From assembly GCA_003667245.1 (NCBI GenBank), contig RCNN01000036.1, forward strand, positions 1 to 64,000: a stretch of DNA of 64,000 bases, in the 5' to 3' direction. The stretch is from Heterostelium multicystogenum (lineage: Eukaryota > Evosea > Eumycetozoa > Acytosteliales > Acytosteliaceae). A program made the translations under genes and the position numbers. Positions 11,621 through 22,792 of the stretch are shown here, in pieces. Each line of letters opens with the position of its first letter. The stretch's first letter is position 1. Below the pieces are notes generated by a model. The model was not told where the DNA came from and did no database searches. It saw only the letters and a list, made by a program, of their open reading frames with translations.

Positions 11621-12395
11621 TTAATGTTTGAGAGTTCTGTTGAATAAGCTGAGCAATGCTTCCCAGTGAGCTTCAGCAGCAGTTTCTTGGTACATAGTGG
11701 TGTCTTTCATGGTGTATCCGTGTGTGGTGCATCTTGGTATTTAATGGAGGTATATTTGATGTTAGCTTTGTCAAGGGCTTCTTCGAGGGTTTTGATTTGC
11801 TCTGGTGTCATGCTGGGATCGTTGTCAGCATGTCCAAAGTAACACTCTGCCTTTAAAAGATCCAACCATAAGGTGTGGACTGTTCTCAGCATCAGAGACA
11901 ACTCTACCGGCATGCCATGATCCAAGTGCTGCGAATCTGTTTTGGATAGGTTGCAGCGATTCTGATAGCGTTGGTTCCACCCATACAGTATCCAGTGATA
12001 CCAACGGCCGATCCGCTCTCAACGCAGTCTTGCTTATCAATGAACTCAAGGTACTTGACTGTGTCGGCCTTGATTAGGTTCTGGGGTGAAAGCACCCATA
12101 ATTGGAGCGAGCTTTTGGAAAGAAGAAGTGGACGCTTCTCTGGGACGGACATGTAGTCTGCATAGTCTGGGATGATTGGGGCACGACCTGATCTGTAGTA
12201 GAGGTTTGGTTGAAGTACAAAGTAACCTTGCTGGCAATACGGTTGGCCATATACTCAAGATGTGGACGCAATCCAATTGCATCCATAAAGAACAATACGG
12301 CAGGGGCCTTCTTTCCGGCCAAATCACCTTCTGGCAATGCGTAGTAGGCATCGCACCACTAAACCATTGTCCATTTCAATATCTACGTAAGGCAT
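11621..12395 (-). CDS. dienelactone hydrolase family protein
   Basis: Alpha/beta hydrolase of the dienelactone hydrolase family, expected to hydrolyse lactone or ester substrates in the cytosol; the substrate is unknown. The start [11 protein letters not shown] at 12395 is followed by [20 protein letters not shown], then [20 protein letters not shown] with the nucleophile Cys in GxCx[16 protein letters not shown] carries the likely catalytic Asp, and [11 protein letters not shown] the likely His. The C-terminus is Leu-rich ([13 protein letters not shown]). Frames shift near 12350, 12220-12100 and 11935-11860, each between family motifs. About 257 aa, the usual length for the family. It lies on the same strand as the small gene downstream and EB1 upstream. 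Confidence 0.85.
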
Positions 12396-12876
12396 TCTAT
12401 TCTATTTTTGTTTCTATCTGTTGTACAATAACTAGAAATAAATCAAACAGCTCAATGATAATCAAATAAAGTCAAGATAGTCTTATAAATCATTTTTCTA
12501 GGTGTTCTGCAAACCCACAAGGGTAACACCAAATTAATCAAAGTCCAAAGATATTAATAAAAAATGGTGTGAAATTTTGAATTTTCTGATCGTTCTATCA
12601 CATAACCCACACGTCGCCAAACATGTCGGGACTGTTTGACCACTATTTGATTGGCACGCAATACGTGATTCATTATTAAGAATCAATCATTCATTTATAT
12701 TAAGAATCAGTTAATTAATTTGATGGAATCAGTCTAGTTTAAGTAGTAGACAGGTAGACGTTGTTTCCATAGATTTGATCTATTGACAATATGATTTGAA
12801 GATAGTACCTGTCGTGTATGATCTTTGCACTGTATTGAGTTGTATCGTGGCTGTTATTATCTATTTATATTTAATT
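12396..12876. other. intergenic between two minus-strand genes
   Basis: Contains the promoter side of the hydrolase gene and the 3' side of EB1. No open frame of note; the sequence is AT-rich with scattered TTGATT repeats. Confidence 0.5.
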
Positions 12877-14160
12877 TTATTTTAAAAAGCTTTCATCATC
12901 ATCTATTGTTGAATCGTCATACTGTAAATTGTCTTCATCTGCGGGCACTCCTTCTTCCTCTATTATCTCTTCCTCTTCTATGATTTGTTCTTCTTCTTCA
13001 GCTACTGCTTCCTCGAGTTCCTCGGCTTGTTCTGTTTCTTCTAAGATTTGTTCTTCTCCTTCCTCTGGAGCTTGGTTCTCGTCGGTTTGATAGAGTACAG
13101 ACAAAATATGTTTGATGTGCTCAGATGCAGCTGAATCTTCTTCGATTGATTGACAGTAAACTTCGACAGCTCTCAATTTTATCGTAGAAGAAGTCACGAT
13201 CTTTTCTCAACGTCTTCGATAGTAATCTTCAAGTTAGTGATTTCTTCCTGCAATTTGGTGACCTCTTTCACGCTTCTCCTCTAACTCCTTGACCAAAGTT
13301 GGGTCGACAACCTTAACGGTCTCGACAATGGTTGTAACTGTAGTTTGTGGAGCTGTGTTGGTGGTGGCAACTTGGGTTGTTGGCTTTGAAGTGGTGGGGG
13401 TTGGTTTAAAAAACAGTTGGCTTTGTTGTGGTTGGCTTAGTTGCTGTGGTTGTTGATGGTTTGGTAGTTTCGGTTGTAGGCTTTACAGTGGAGGTTGCTG
13501 GTTTGATGGAGGAGGTTGTTGGCTTGGCAGTTGTAGCAGGTTTAGCGATGGTTGTAGGCTTTACAGTGGATGGCTTTGCTGTTGTTCCTGCAGAGGGTGC
13601 TGCTTTTTGGTGGAGCCTTTGGTGCGTTGGGTCCGAGGGCGCTCAGCAAGGCCTTGTCACCCTCGTAGTTGACACGGGCCAAAACACGACGCTTCCAATG
13701 CATTGTATGGCTCACCGTTGTAGTGGAGGTCGTAAAACTTCTTCATCCACTGGCAGAAATCAAGATTGGCTTGTGGACGACCAGTGACCATACGGTCTAC
13801 GTCCATGGCACCCTGATACTTCTCAACACCGAGCTTGGCAAAAAGTCTCCTGCAACAAATTGAAATTCTTAATATATTCATAGTCGTACTTTGCGTTGAA
13901 AGTTGAACCTTTGAGAGTGGAGCTTTCCAGGATAGAGCACATCCATCAGCTGACAATGTGCAGCACCGGTTGCGGTCTGCTCGATCTTTGTGTATTTCAA
14001 TTGAAGTGTATCGTTTAACCAGTTCAAAATTTCATTTTCTTCCACCACTAAATTAGTCAAATACAAAGGTAATAGATCGATTGATTGATCGATTGATTGA
14101 TCTATTATTAATAACAATTGAACTCAAGCTGTAGATCATGTGAGGAGTGTACATACCCAT
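12877..14160 (-). CDS. eb1: EB1-family microtubule plus-end-binding protein
   Basis: Tracks growing microtubule ends and recruits partners. The N-terminal calponin-homology domain (roughly residues 1-120) shows [55 protein letters not shown] and [23 protein letters not shown] sequence. A Lys/Pro/Thr-rich linker of about 80 residues (13330-13600) follows. The C-terminal EB-homology coiled coil contains [33 protein letters not shown] and [15 protein letters not shown] long Glu-rich tail ends in DDESFLK, without the EEY/F motif of animal EB1. The best start is the ATG at 14160: a 4-nt first exon joins across a 109-nt intron (14048-14156) to give MVVEEN. Frames shift near 13910, 13830, 13650, 13420, 13260 and 13200. 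About 390 aa. Confidence 0.92.
14075..14102. repeat. GATTGATC-type simple repeat in EB1 intron
   Basis: Near-perfect tandem of an 8-nt GATTGATC-like unit, self-complementary in part, lying inside the first EB1 intron. Probably a microsatellite. Confidence 0.6.
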
Positions 14161-14772
14161 CCATTTTATTTGTTTGACTTGACTTTTGATGATAAATAAA
14201 ATACAGTTAAACTACTTAAAACTAATCTATAAAAGTTTGTGTCTGCAACTTTGTGAACTAGAGTCAGTTATCAGTATACTAGGTTGGAATTTATATTGTA
14301 AAAACAAAAAATCAAATTTATTTTTGGTGATCAACATGATCGTATTGGGCGCGCTGTTGACAGTACTGGGTCCAGGAAGGGAAGCTTCTTGTTTCCATTT
14401 ATTCCCTATGACACTATTTTAAGTTATCTTGATATTCTCGATTTAATAGAATAGGATAAACCTATTAAACATGTCTATTTTTGCTAAAATAGGTCCAGCT
14501 TAGTAGTTGTAGAATTGGTGACATCTATCCAATCAAGGACTATATTAGAGAACAAATCAATCTATCGATCGGTTTATTGATCTATCCATGTGCTTTTGTG
14601 ACAATTCAATTCATTTTCGCTATTGTCATTGATTTAATAGGTGATAGTTTTGAAATGGTCATTGTGGAGTGCCAATCTGAGTTGGTCCAGTCCAAAAACA
14701 AAAAGTTTTCATTTTAATCTATTTTGATCACTGTTTATTTGATCAAAGATATTTAAACCAACGTAAATAGAT
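14161..14772. other. divergent intergenic region
   Basis: Lies between the start of EB1 (minus) and the coiled-coil gene (plus), so it should hold both promoters. An open stretch at 14186-14422 has no recognisable content. A TTAAACCAACG stretch and a TATTTAAA box lie shortly before 14773. Confidence 0.45.
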
Positions 14773-15237
14773 ATGGATATTGCTAGCTTTGAAACAACGT
14801 GCATCCGTCGCCGAAAAACTCTGTCAAGATCTTGCAACTAAAGTAGCACTACTTGAAAATCAAATACTAAGTATGGTCATCTACATTGAAGATGAAGATA
14901 CACAACTCAGCACTAACATGATGCGTTCTTACTACGTTACACTAGACAACAATAGAGCTTCGACAAACAACGAAACACTGTATCATTAGCCGAACATAAA
15001 AAGGTACGAACATAACAATCACACCACTGAATCACCACTAAATCTTACAACTAACAAACGCAAATCAAACCGGTTTATTCATTGGCAATCAAACCGGATC
15101 TCACATACATACGAACACAATAGGCATTGAAGGAAATTGAAGCATTAAATCAAGAGAAAGCAAGACAAGCATACAGAATCAATCATCTCATTAAAATGTT
15201 AGAGTTGGAAGAGAAGAAAAATGTACAATCACAATAA
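14773..15237 (+). CDS. small coiled-coil protein, unrecognised
   Basis: MDIASLKQRASVAEKLCQ reads through if one T of the TTT at about 14787-14789 is removed. It continues DLATKVALLENQIL, a heptad pattern. A GTATGG donor at 14871 and an ATAG acceptor ending at 14955 suggest an intron. Then comes NTVSLAEHKK, a clear intron at 15004-15123 (GTACGA...AATAG, phase 0), and ALKEIEALNQEKARQAYRIN followed by HLIKMLELEEKK. Almost the whole protein (about 95-100 aa) should be one parallel coiled coil. The general pattern resembles short conserved coiled-coil proteins of unknown role. The join across 14871-14955 is out by one base as sequenced. Confidence 0.6.
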
Positions 15238-16421
15238 ATAACCAAAAAATATAACCTCATCGATCAATCAATCAATCAAACCATGATTCCATCAATATCT
15301 ATGTTCTATTTACAGTCAATCAATAATCATCAAGTTGAACTTCATTCAAAAATTGTTGACCCAAAAGTCTCCTAACCACCAGGCAACTTTTTTGGTTGAA
15401 CTCTATGCTCTCTATTTCTTTGTGTTTCCTAGGAACTGTTGTGATTTGACTCTTAGACAAGAGGATCATATAAAAAACAAGAATATTCCATTTTATTTTT
15501 AAACAAGCAAAGAAATAATCTAAAATATTCTTGTTTTGATCCGAATATGGTGAGCATCACTTAGAAAATTTGAGAATGGCAAAAAAGTTTTCTGTTAATC
15601 AGCAATCGTCGAACAGGTTCCTCACCCACAAGTGAATCTTGGACATCATCAGAACACTAAAAATTTGAAAATAATTTTGAATTTAAAAAAAACAGAATGA
15701 AAGAAACTACCTGTCAAACTCAGCATCAAAAAAAAAATTTGAAAAACAAAATTTTCAACACTCTCAAACCTCCCTTCCCCCCACAACAACAAACCAATAA
15801 ATATAATAACATTAGTATTTATATAAATAGTTTTTTTTTGTTTTTAAGATAACTTTTATTAAATAAATACTATTGAATGATTTACATTTATTAAGATCTC
15901 CACAGCCACTAAAAGTTAATAATCATCAAATATTAATCATAATAAAAGTAATTGTATATAATACAACCACAACAACAAGAATAACAACAAGAACAACAAC
16001 AGTAATATTAACAACGAAACTACAAAGCTACAACTATTTATTTATTTATTTATTAATAAACTATTAATAGTATACAGATACGAACATAGTTATAAGTTAG
16101 AAAGAAAGAAAGATAGTATTAGTTTGAACAACAGCAAAAAAAATTTGAATTTAGAAATAATTTAGAATTTAAAAAAAAATTTTCAATTATTTTATTTTTT
16201 TGTTTTTTTTCATTTGCCAAAATCAGCAGCACTTTAACAGTTGTTAATATTATAATAATAAATATACAGCACAACTCAACACAGCAATAATCGTACTATT
16301 TAGCATAGCATTGCAAAGCAAGCAAAGTAAAGCTTAGAGACAGCAGTCTACAACCTCAACAAGCTTCTTCCCTACCACCCAACCAAGCCTACCAACAACA
16401 GCGACGACAACAGCAGTGGAA
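15238..16421. other. intergenic spacer and leader of the Rel-like gene
   Basis: Long AT-rich stretch with T-runs and A-runs. The last 200 nt are CAA/CAGC-rich and probably the 5' UTR of the gene at 16422. An open frame at 15873-16067 lacks a proper start and is mostly Thr/Ile low complexity, so it is not called. Confidence 0.5.
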
Positions 16422-19400
16422 ATGGAAGAACCACAAAAACAACAACTATCAAGATTCCTGAGTATATTTCAATATCTCGGGCCTGTCCATCTAAAGACTT
16501 TGAACTCTTTCGTCCAGAAACCTGCGGCGACTTTCGTTCAACAACGTGGTGGAAGCGATGATATTGGATTTGATGGCGATGCAAGACAGGGACAACAGGC
16601 TATTTTCAGCTTGATGGCACTGCTGGACCGTGCAACCGATGAGCAGGTTGACTCTTTGCTCTCTGTGCTCCTCTCACAGATCCGTGGTCAAGTAGACCAA
16701 GCCGACTTGCAACGCGTCCACACTATCGCCACCTCACTCCGTATCCCATTGGAGCACGTTGACGCCCTTGGACGTTTGGCCCAATCGCACCTCTTCTACG
16801 AGGCTCTCACTCTTCATCTCACCGAGGATCACATCACAAAGCTCACCGATGCACTCACAATCGATCTTCCCAATCGCTCCTTTCACCCCCGTCGAGCAGG
16901 ACCAACAACAAACGCATTCACAACTACTTAGTCATCTTACAGAAACTACAGCAATTGTTTGCACCAGCAGAGTCGATTCACTCTTACATCTTCACCAGGA
17001 GATCAATCAACACGGTATTGGATTCTCCATTGCCAACCAACAGATTTGCGAAACATTGGATTTGAAGCCAGACGAATACTACTTGGCCACCGCTTTGCGT
17101 TGTCTTTTACAGATCGATGAATCATCTCTCATTTCACTTTTCGAGTCATTCCCAAAGTTACAGTCATTACAATTGGCACAGATCGCACAAATTTCCATTC
17201 CACTCCATTTATGAAGTTTACGAACTGCGGGCAAACCTATGTTCTCTAGCATCAGCATATCAACAGCCAGTTTTAGATTTTTCATACTCTCTTCCAGATC
17301 CAACTAAGTATGTATTAATAATCAAAAAACCCCAATCCTTTCTTTTGTTTTCATTATCACCAGCACCCACAACAAATCATCACATTATCATTCATCTTAT
17401 CATTCAACAATATAATCTAAATCACCTGAATCAGATAATTTAAGTTGACCATTTCAACTTTCCATATTATTTCTCACAATATTAATCCGTTCTAAATCAA
17501 ACAATAATGATTGATTTAAATAATTTCAACCACCAATCAAAAAGTGTTTATAATCTATATTCGTTTTATTTGCTTGGTACCATTGTAATCAATTCGTCAT
17601 GTTTTAATATATCTTGGAATTGACTGGCAAACAACTATTCTACAACTGGTTTTTCAAAAAAAAGTTTCCTGCCAAATTCTCAAATTTACTGGATTTATTT
17701 CTTGACATTTACTCTTATCACCTTCCATATTATTTAATTTTATTCAAGTGGTTGATATTTAAATTTTGTTGTTTTTCTTATGGTGCTTCCCTCCTTCCTG
17801 GAGTTTTAATAATTTCCTGACTTGAGAAATTATTCAATACTCAACTTCCAACACATCTCAAAAATAAATATTGAATAACTAACTAACTAACCATCCAACA
17901 TTCTTATCCAAAATTAATATTATTCCTCTATTTGTTGTACCAATCAATAGAAAAGTAGATTTGAAAATAGTTGAGCAACCTCCCGAAAAAGCCGTCTACA
18001 AGAGAAATATTAAGCCTGCCCCATCTGTTATGTTTAATGCCGATTCTAAAATGTTGGATGGAAGTTACTATATTCATTGCGCTCTTGTGAGATGTAACAA
18101 TTTCCAAGAGGAGCCTACCTTCATGACCGGAAACAAACCGGTTCAAGTTGGTAGCGGTAAGGTTGTTGCCTTCAAAAAATTGAAGATTCTTGTCACTTCA
18201 CATCAACAGGGTGAGACTCTCTTCTGTTTCAGATTCGACCTCCGTCGTTATGGTTCAGATCCAGAGACCAATCCAAATGATTTTGAGGTGATTGATTCAA
18301 TCAACTCCAATCCAATTTGTTTGGTATCCCACTCTACTCAAATCAAACAAATTGCCAACGTTGACCTTCCCCAAGTTAGTGAGGCCATTCCACTCGGTGG
18401 TCCAGCTTGCGGAGGTACCAGAGTTGCCATTCTTGGTGCCAACTTTGTTGATACTCCAGCCACTAGAATTCGTTTTGACAATGTTGAGGTCACCCCAGAA
18501 TATCATTCTGCCGGTACACTTCTTTGCTACTCACCAGAGCACGCTCCAGGTGTAGTTTCAGTTCGTGTTTCTAACTCACCAAACCACTGGTCTTCCTCGT
18601 CGGCCCCATACAACTATGAGGATGATTCTGTAATCAACGCTGCCAACCAAGCTCTCCCAGAGCTTACTCTCCCCAAGTCAGCATTTGGCCTTGACTTCTC
18701 CACCACTTTCTCTGCCCAATTTGTAATTCGTGGATCTGGTGAATCTTCTTTGCCATCAAACTCGATGGCCATGAGAAACCAACAATCTACATCACGTTTC
18801 CCAAATACCAACTACAGTTTGGATGTCCGTGGATACTCAATGCTACATTATGTTGCCACCTTTAGTGATATTATCCCACAAGAGGAAGCACGCACAATGG
18901 TTGCAGAGAACTTGCCAGTCTTAAACGTCCAAGATAAATACGGAAACAGTCCACTACACTGGGCCTGTATCTTCAATACAGTAAGCATGATCAAGTTGTT
19001 GCTTTCTTTTGGTGCTGCAGTCAACATTCCAAACTATCAAGGTATCACCCCCAATCCACTTGGCAGTTGCCCACTCCAACCTCGAAGTTGCCAAGCTCCT
19101 CATCAACGCAGGTGCCAATGTACATGTTTCTGACATTGATGGTGTCACACCCCTTCACATAGCCGCTGCCATCAAGACCGCCTCAGGAGTTTCCACAGCC
19201 ATTTTGGCATTGTTGCTCTCAGTCGGTGCCAACATCTACGCCACTGACGACAATGGCGACTCATGCCTTCACAACAGTGTACGTGAGGAGAACTTGGATG
19301 CCACCAGATTGCTGCTCGAGTATTCAAAGAGATTGGAATACAACCAAAAGATGAAGATTCAAGAACTCGCAAACTTTGATCTGTCGCTGGAAGACAGTTC

Positions 19401-19690
19401 CCTCTACGGTTGCACCAACGAAGATGGTGAGACACCACTACACTTGGCAGCTTCAATGGGATCACGTGAGATTTTACAATTATTGCTTCAATATGGTTCC
19501 GACCCAAATTCGACGGATATTGACGGAGAAAACACCAATCGACATTTGCAATTACAAATATCCAGAGCTTTTAAATGAATTCAAAAACAGAAACAACCAA
19601 ACATCTTTTAACAACCAACAACCATCAAGTTTTTTTTCAACATCCCAACCAATTAGCAATTACCAGAGGAATCTAATGTCGCAGACATAG
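16422..19690 (+). CDS. Rel-like domain, IPT/TIG and ankyrin-repeat protein (candidate transcription factor)
   Basis: Domain order: an alpha-helical N-terminal part (about residues 1-295); a region starting DLKIVEQPPEKAVYKRNIKP with later blocks KKLKILVTSHQQGETLFCFR and SNPICLVSHSTQIK; an IPT/TIG domain (IPLGGPACGGTRVAILGANF to about 18615); and five or six ankyrin repeats (18830-19560: GNSPLHWAC, DGVTPLHIAAA, DGETPLHLAASMG). The C-terminus is Asn/Ser-rich. The middle blocks match the order and spacing logic of the Rel homology domain (EQP start, FCF/FR strand, SNPI strand, then IPT), so the layout resembles an NF-kB p105-type protein. CAMTA proteins also join IPT to ankyrin repeats, but I see no CG-1 domain. 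Frames shift near 16880, 17210, 19045 and 19530. About 875 aa. IPT and ankyrin calls are firm; the Rel-like call is inference. Confidence 0.8.
17308..17950 (+). other. unusually long intron in the Rel-like gene
   Basis: GTATGT donor and CAATCAATAG acceptor, 643 nt, joining ...PDPTK to KVDLKIVEQ in phase. Other introns here are 57-171 nt. It contains an open frame at 17614-17820 of hydrophobic, AT-driven composition, not called as a gene. Confidence 0.55.
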
Positions 19691-21156
19691 AAGTGTTTTT
19701 AAAAAACAATTTAAAAAGAAATTGAGATATCTTTTCAAAAAAACAAACAAATAATAATAAAAGTATTATCCTCTTGTAAAATATATATTTATTTTCTATA
19801 TCTAAAGATTGCCTAAATCATGATTTTTTTTTAAAAGATAAAATATTCTAACAATTAATCTAACACATGACAATGTATTTCGGTAAAAATTCATATGCAA
19901 CAGGGATTTATTCATTAAAGTTTTCTCCAAGATTTGGGGAGCAAATAATCCAAACTTGGATTTGATTGGATATTTACCAAAATTTGTGTAATTTGAGTGT
20001 CGTATGGATTTCAGTGTATCTCTATCATCTCAATTTTATTTTCAATATGTGATCGATTAGAGCCATTGATTTTTATAATATGTGTAAAGAAAAACATGTG
20101 TTGATTGGAGTAATAATTTATACCTTTTATGAGTTGTTTTAATACAATTGAATTTGTATCATATGTTTAATTTTCCTTCAAGATAAAAGGAATGTATCCA
20201 TTTGCTCTTCATTTTTATTCAATCCCACTCATTTCTTTATTTGTTAATGTGGAAGTAAATAATAGAATGTTCAACATGAATCTAGATCAATTCTTATACA
20301 AATATCAACAACATGGGCAAAAACAATAAGAAGAGACCATTCCATGGAAGTTTTATTATCGATTAGTGTTTGATTGTTGTATTAATAGATATTGTGTTTA
20401 GTTATAATCTTAATCTAATACTAATTCATCAACAAACGTCTTTAACAATACAAATATAATATTTATTATAAATAATAAAACTGATCGATGATACCCAACA
20501 ACAACAACAGCAACAACAACATCATCAATAACAATAAAATAAATATTTACTACAACAACACAAAAAAACAACTACAATAAAATAATAACATGAAGTAGAA
20601 ATAACAAAAAGACACTAATAAATAGTAATAAATATATAAATATTATTAAAGATGTCAGATTAAAGATGTGAATTAAAAAGTGTAGATCGCAGTCCCAACA
20701 CACAATAATTTGTCAAAAGCTTCACATTGTATCAAAATTAATATGAGCTTTTGAATGTAAAAATCAAACTGATTCGTAATGTGGTTGCTTATTACCCATA
20801 TATGCTTTCATTTTAAAGAGATGGACAACAAGATTTGAGAGTCAGTGACATCAATTAGATAATCACGTGTTAATCAAATCTATTCATTTTCTATCAATTA
20901 ATTAATCAATCAATCAATACATTCATTCAATACGAATTTCTAAATTATAATAATAATTAAATGTAACTATTTTATTTTTATCTATTATATTACTATTATT
21001 ATAGATTATTTTAATATACTATTCTAAAATCGTATAATAATAATACTAATAATAACAATATAATAATTTCTAAAAACTAAAAGATATTCTTTAGCCGATT
21101 ATCAAACAATAAGAATAATTTTGAGTATTAATAATAAATTTCAGATTCTTTTAGAA
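19691..21156. other. intergenic spacer
   Basis: About 1.5 kb of AT-rich sequence with CAACAACAA runs near 20500 and ATA/AAT runs. A TTACCCATATA box at about 20796 loosely resembles the dictyostelid upstream element of small RNAs, but I could not define an RNA after it. No coding signal was seen. Confidence 0.45.
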
Positions 21157-22122
21157 ATGGAACAATTGTTTACCATGAATCTAATTTATTTAATTATATT
21201 TATACATTTAATAATAGCAATAAATATATTCTGCTCAGCCGACTTCATTATCAGATTTGAATTGTGTTGGTAGCCTCACACCTTTACATCCAGATAATAA
21301 TAGATTATGCTGAGTGAAAATGATATCAAGTGTTTTAGAAAAGAATCTGAGAAACACTCTTGACAATAATATTAAAAAAACAACTACAACAACAACTGCA
21401 ACAACAACTACAACTACAACAACAAAAGTATCAACAACAGCAACAACAACAGTATCAACATAGCCCATTTAACAAAGAAGAAATGGAGTATATTAAAAAT
21501 AGTCTTCATCATATAGAGTTTCTAGATCAAAATACAATGGAAGATGTTATACATAAAAATCAGAATAATAATAATAATCAACAAGGTTGCTCTAATAATA
21601 ATAATAATAATAATCAACAAGATTGTAATAATAATCATTATACAACTTCTAAACCTAAAGATGAAAATGATGAAATTTATAAGTAATGAAATCAATAAGA
21701 ATATTCCAGTTACCCTTCCAAAAAGAAGAATATAAAGTTCCTGAAAACCATGATGTAGGCTATATACAATCATCTGACCAATAGAAATAGTATATAATAT
21801 ATTGTAAATAATAAATAGAATATCATTATTAGTTATCAATTATTTCCAAAGTCTTTCAATTTATTGACTATGAATTTTGAAGCTTAACTAATTGGAACTT
21901 TTTCTAGTGACAATTTGATCTATTAATGACAGAACTGACAATCAATCAATATCTGATCTAACAAACTATCTAGTCATTTAAATAACTATTATATGTTAAA
22001 TGAAACATCTTTCAGTTTGATATTTAAAAAGTTTCATACAATTAATTGGTGATGTTCCTTCAATCATTGAAAACAATTTGCAATTAGTTTATGAAAAATA
22101 TTTACCACCAGGGACCAAGTGA
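21157..22122 (+). CDS. Gln/Asn-rich hypothetical gene, broken or error-laden
   Basis: Several pieces look coding but in changing frames. They are a hydrophobic start at 21157; TSLSDLNCVGSLTPLHPDNN around 21241; a Gln run (about 21380-21460); FNKEEMEYIKNSLHHIEFLD with Asn runs to 21685; FQKEEYKVPENHDVGYIQSS to about 21784; and LIGDVPSIIENNLQLVYEKY ending with a stop at 22120-22122. The unique pieces have mixed composition unlike the flanking spacer. Whether they form one gene with introns or a decaying gene cannot be decided here. I do not recognise a family. Confidence 0.35.
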
Positions 22123-22792
22123 CAAAAGACAGCAAGCCACATAATATTCAGTCAGATTCTTTTTCTTGCAAAACAAGAAACTGCTTACTAACAACGATAA
22201 CTTTTTACAATATATCACATAACACTCTTATATATATAGTATAGTAGTTGTAAGTAGATTTATCTTTTTCTATTCCACACCAGTTCAGCTTAAACTCATA
22301 GATTTCTATTAATTATAGGATTGATAATAGATATATACAATTTGACTATTTGACAATTAAACAATTCTAGTTATATATCAATTGTTGTATTATTAGTATA
22401 ATTAATAGATCTAATTAGTTGTAATAATATTATTGAGTCTATTTGTTTGACTTTATCTCTGGTGAAATTAATAAAAAAATTAGATTTTTACTTTTTAATT
22501 TTTTGTTTGAAAAGGTTAGCATTTGCTATTTTACATTGACAGGGTGTAAGTTACATACTGTTAGTTCATAAGAGAGACATAGGCTTACCAAAGCAATATT
22601 TACATATTACAATTATTAATAAAGCTCATCAGATAGATACAGATTTAGATAACAGGCCTCATCTACAGATAGACAGATTAGGTAGACTATATTTAAACAG
22701 TATTATAATAGAGTATTATATATTATATTTGGGTTAGGTTAGATCTAAAGAGAACGATTGTTTTTGTTTATTAACAGAACAAGAAGTACAGT
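22123..22792. other. upstream region of the DmX-like gene
   Basis: AT-rich spacer with T-runs at about 22460-22510 and a TATATTATATTT stretch before 22740. Probably promoter and leader of the gene at 22793. No open frame was seen. Confidence 0.5.

Noticed and set aside
14186..14422. Plus-strand frame of 78 codons before the coiled-coil gene
   Set aside because: No recognisable sequence, lies in a divergent promoter region, and composition matches spacer DNA.
17614..17820. Open frame inside the long intron of the Rel-like gene
   Set aside because: Hydrophobic Phe/Leu/Tyr composition typical of AT-rich DNA, no conserved-looking part, and splice sites around it fit an intron.
20790..20810. TTACCCATATA resembling the dictyostelid small-RNA upstream element
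   Set aside because: Only a loose match, and no structured RNA could be defined about 60 nt downstream.
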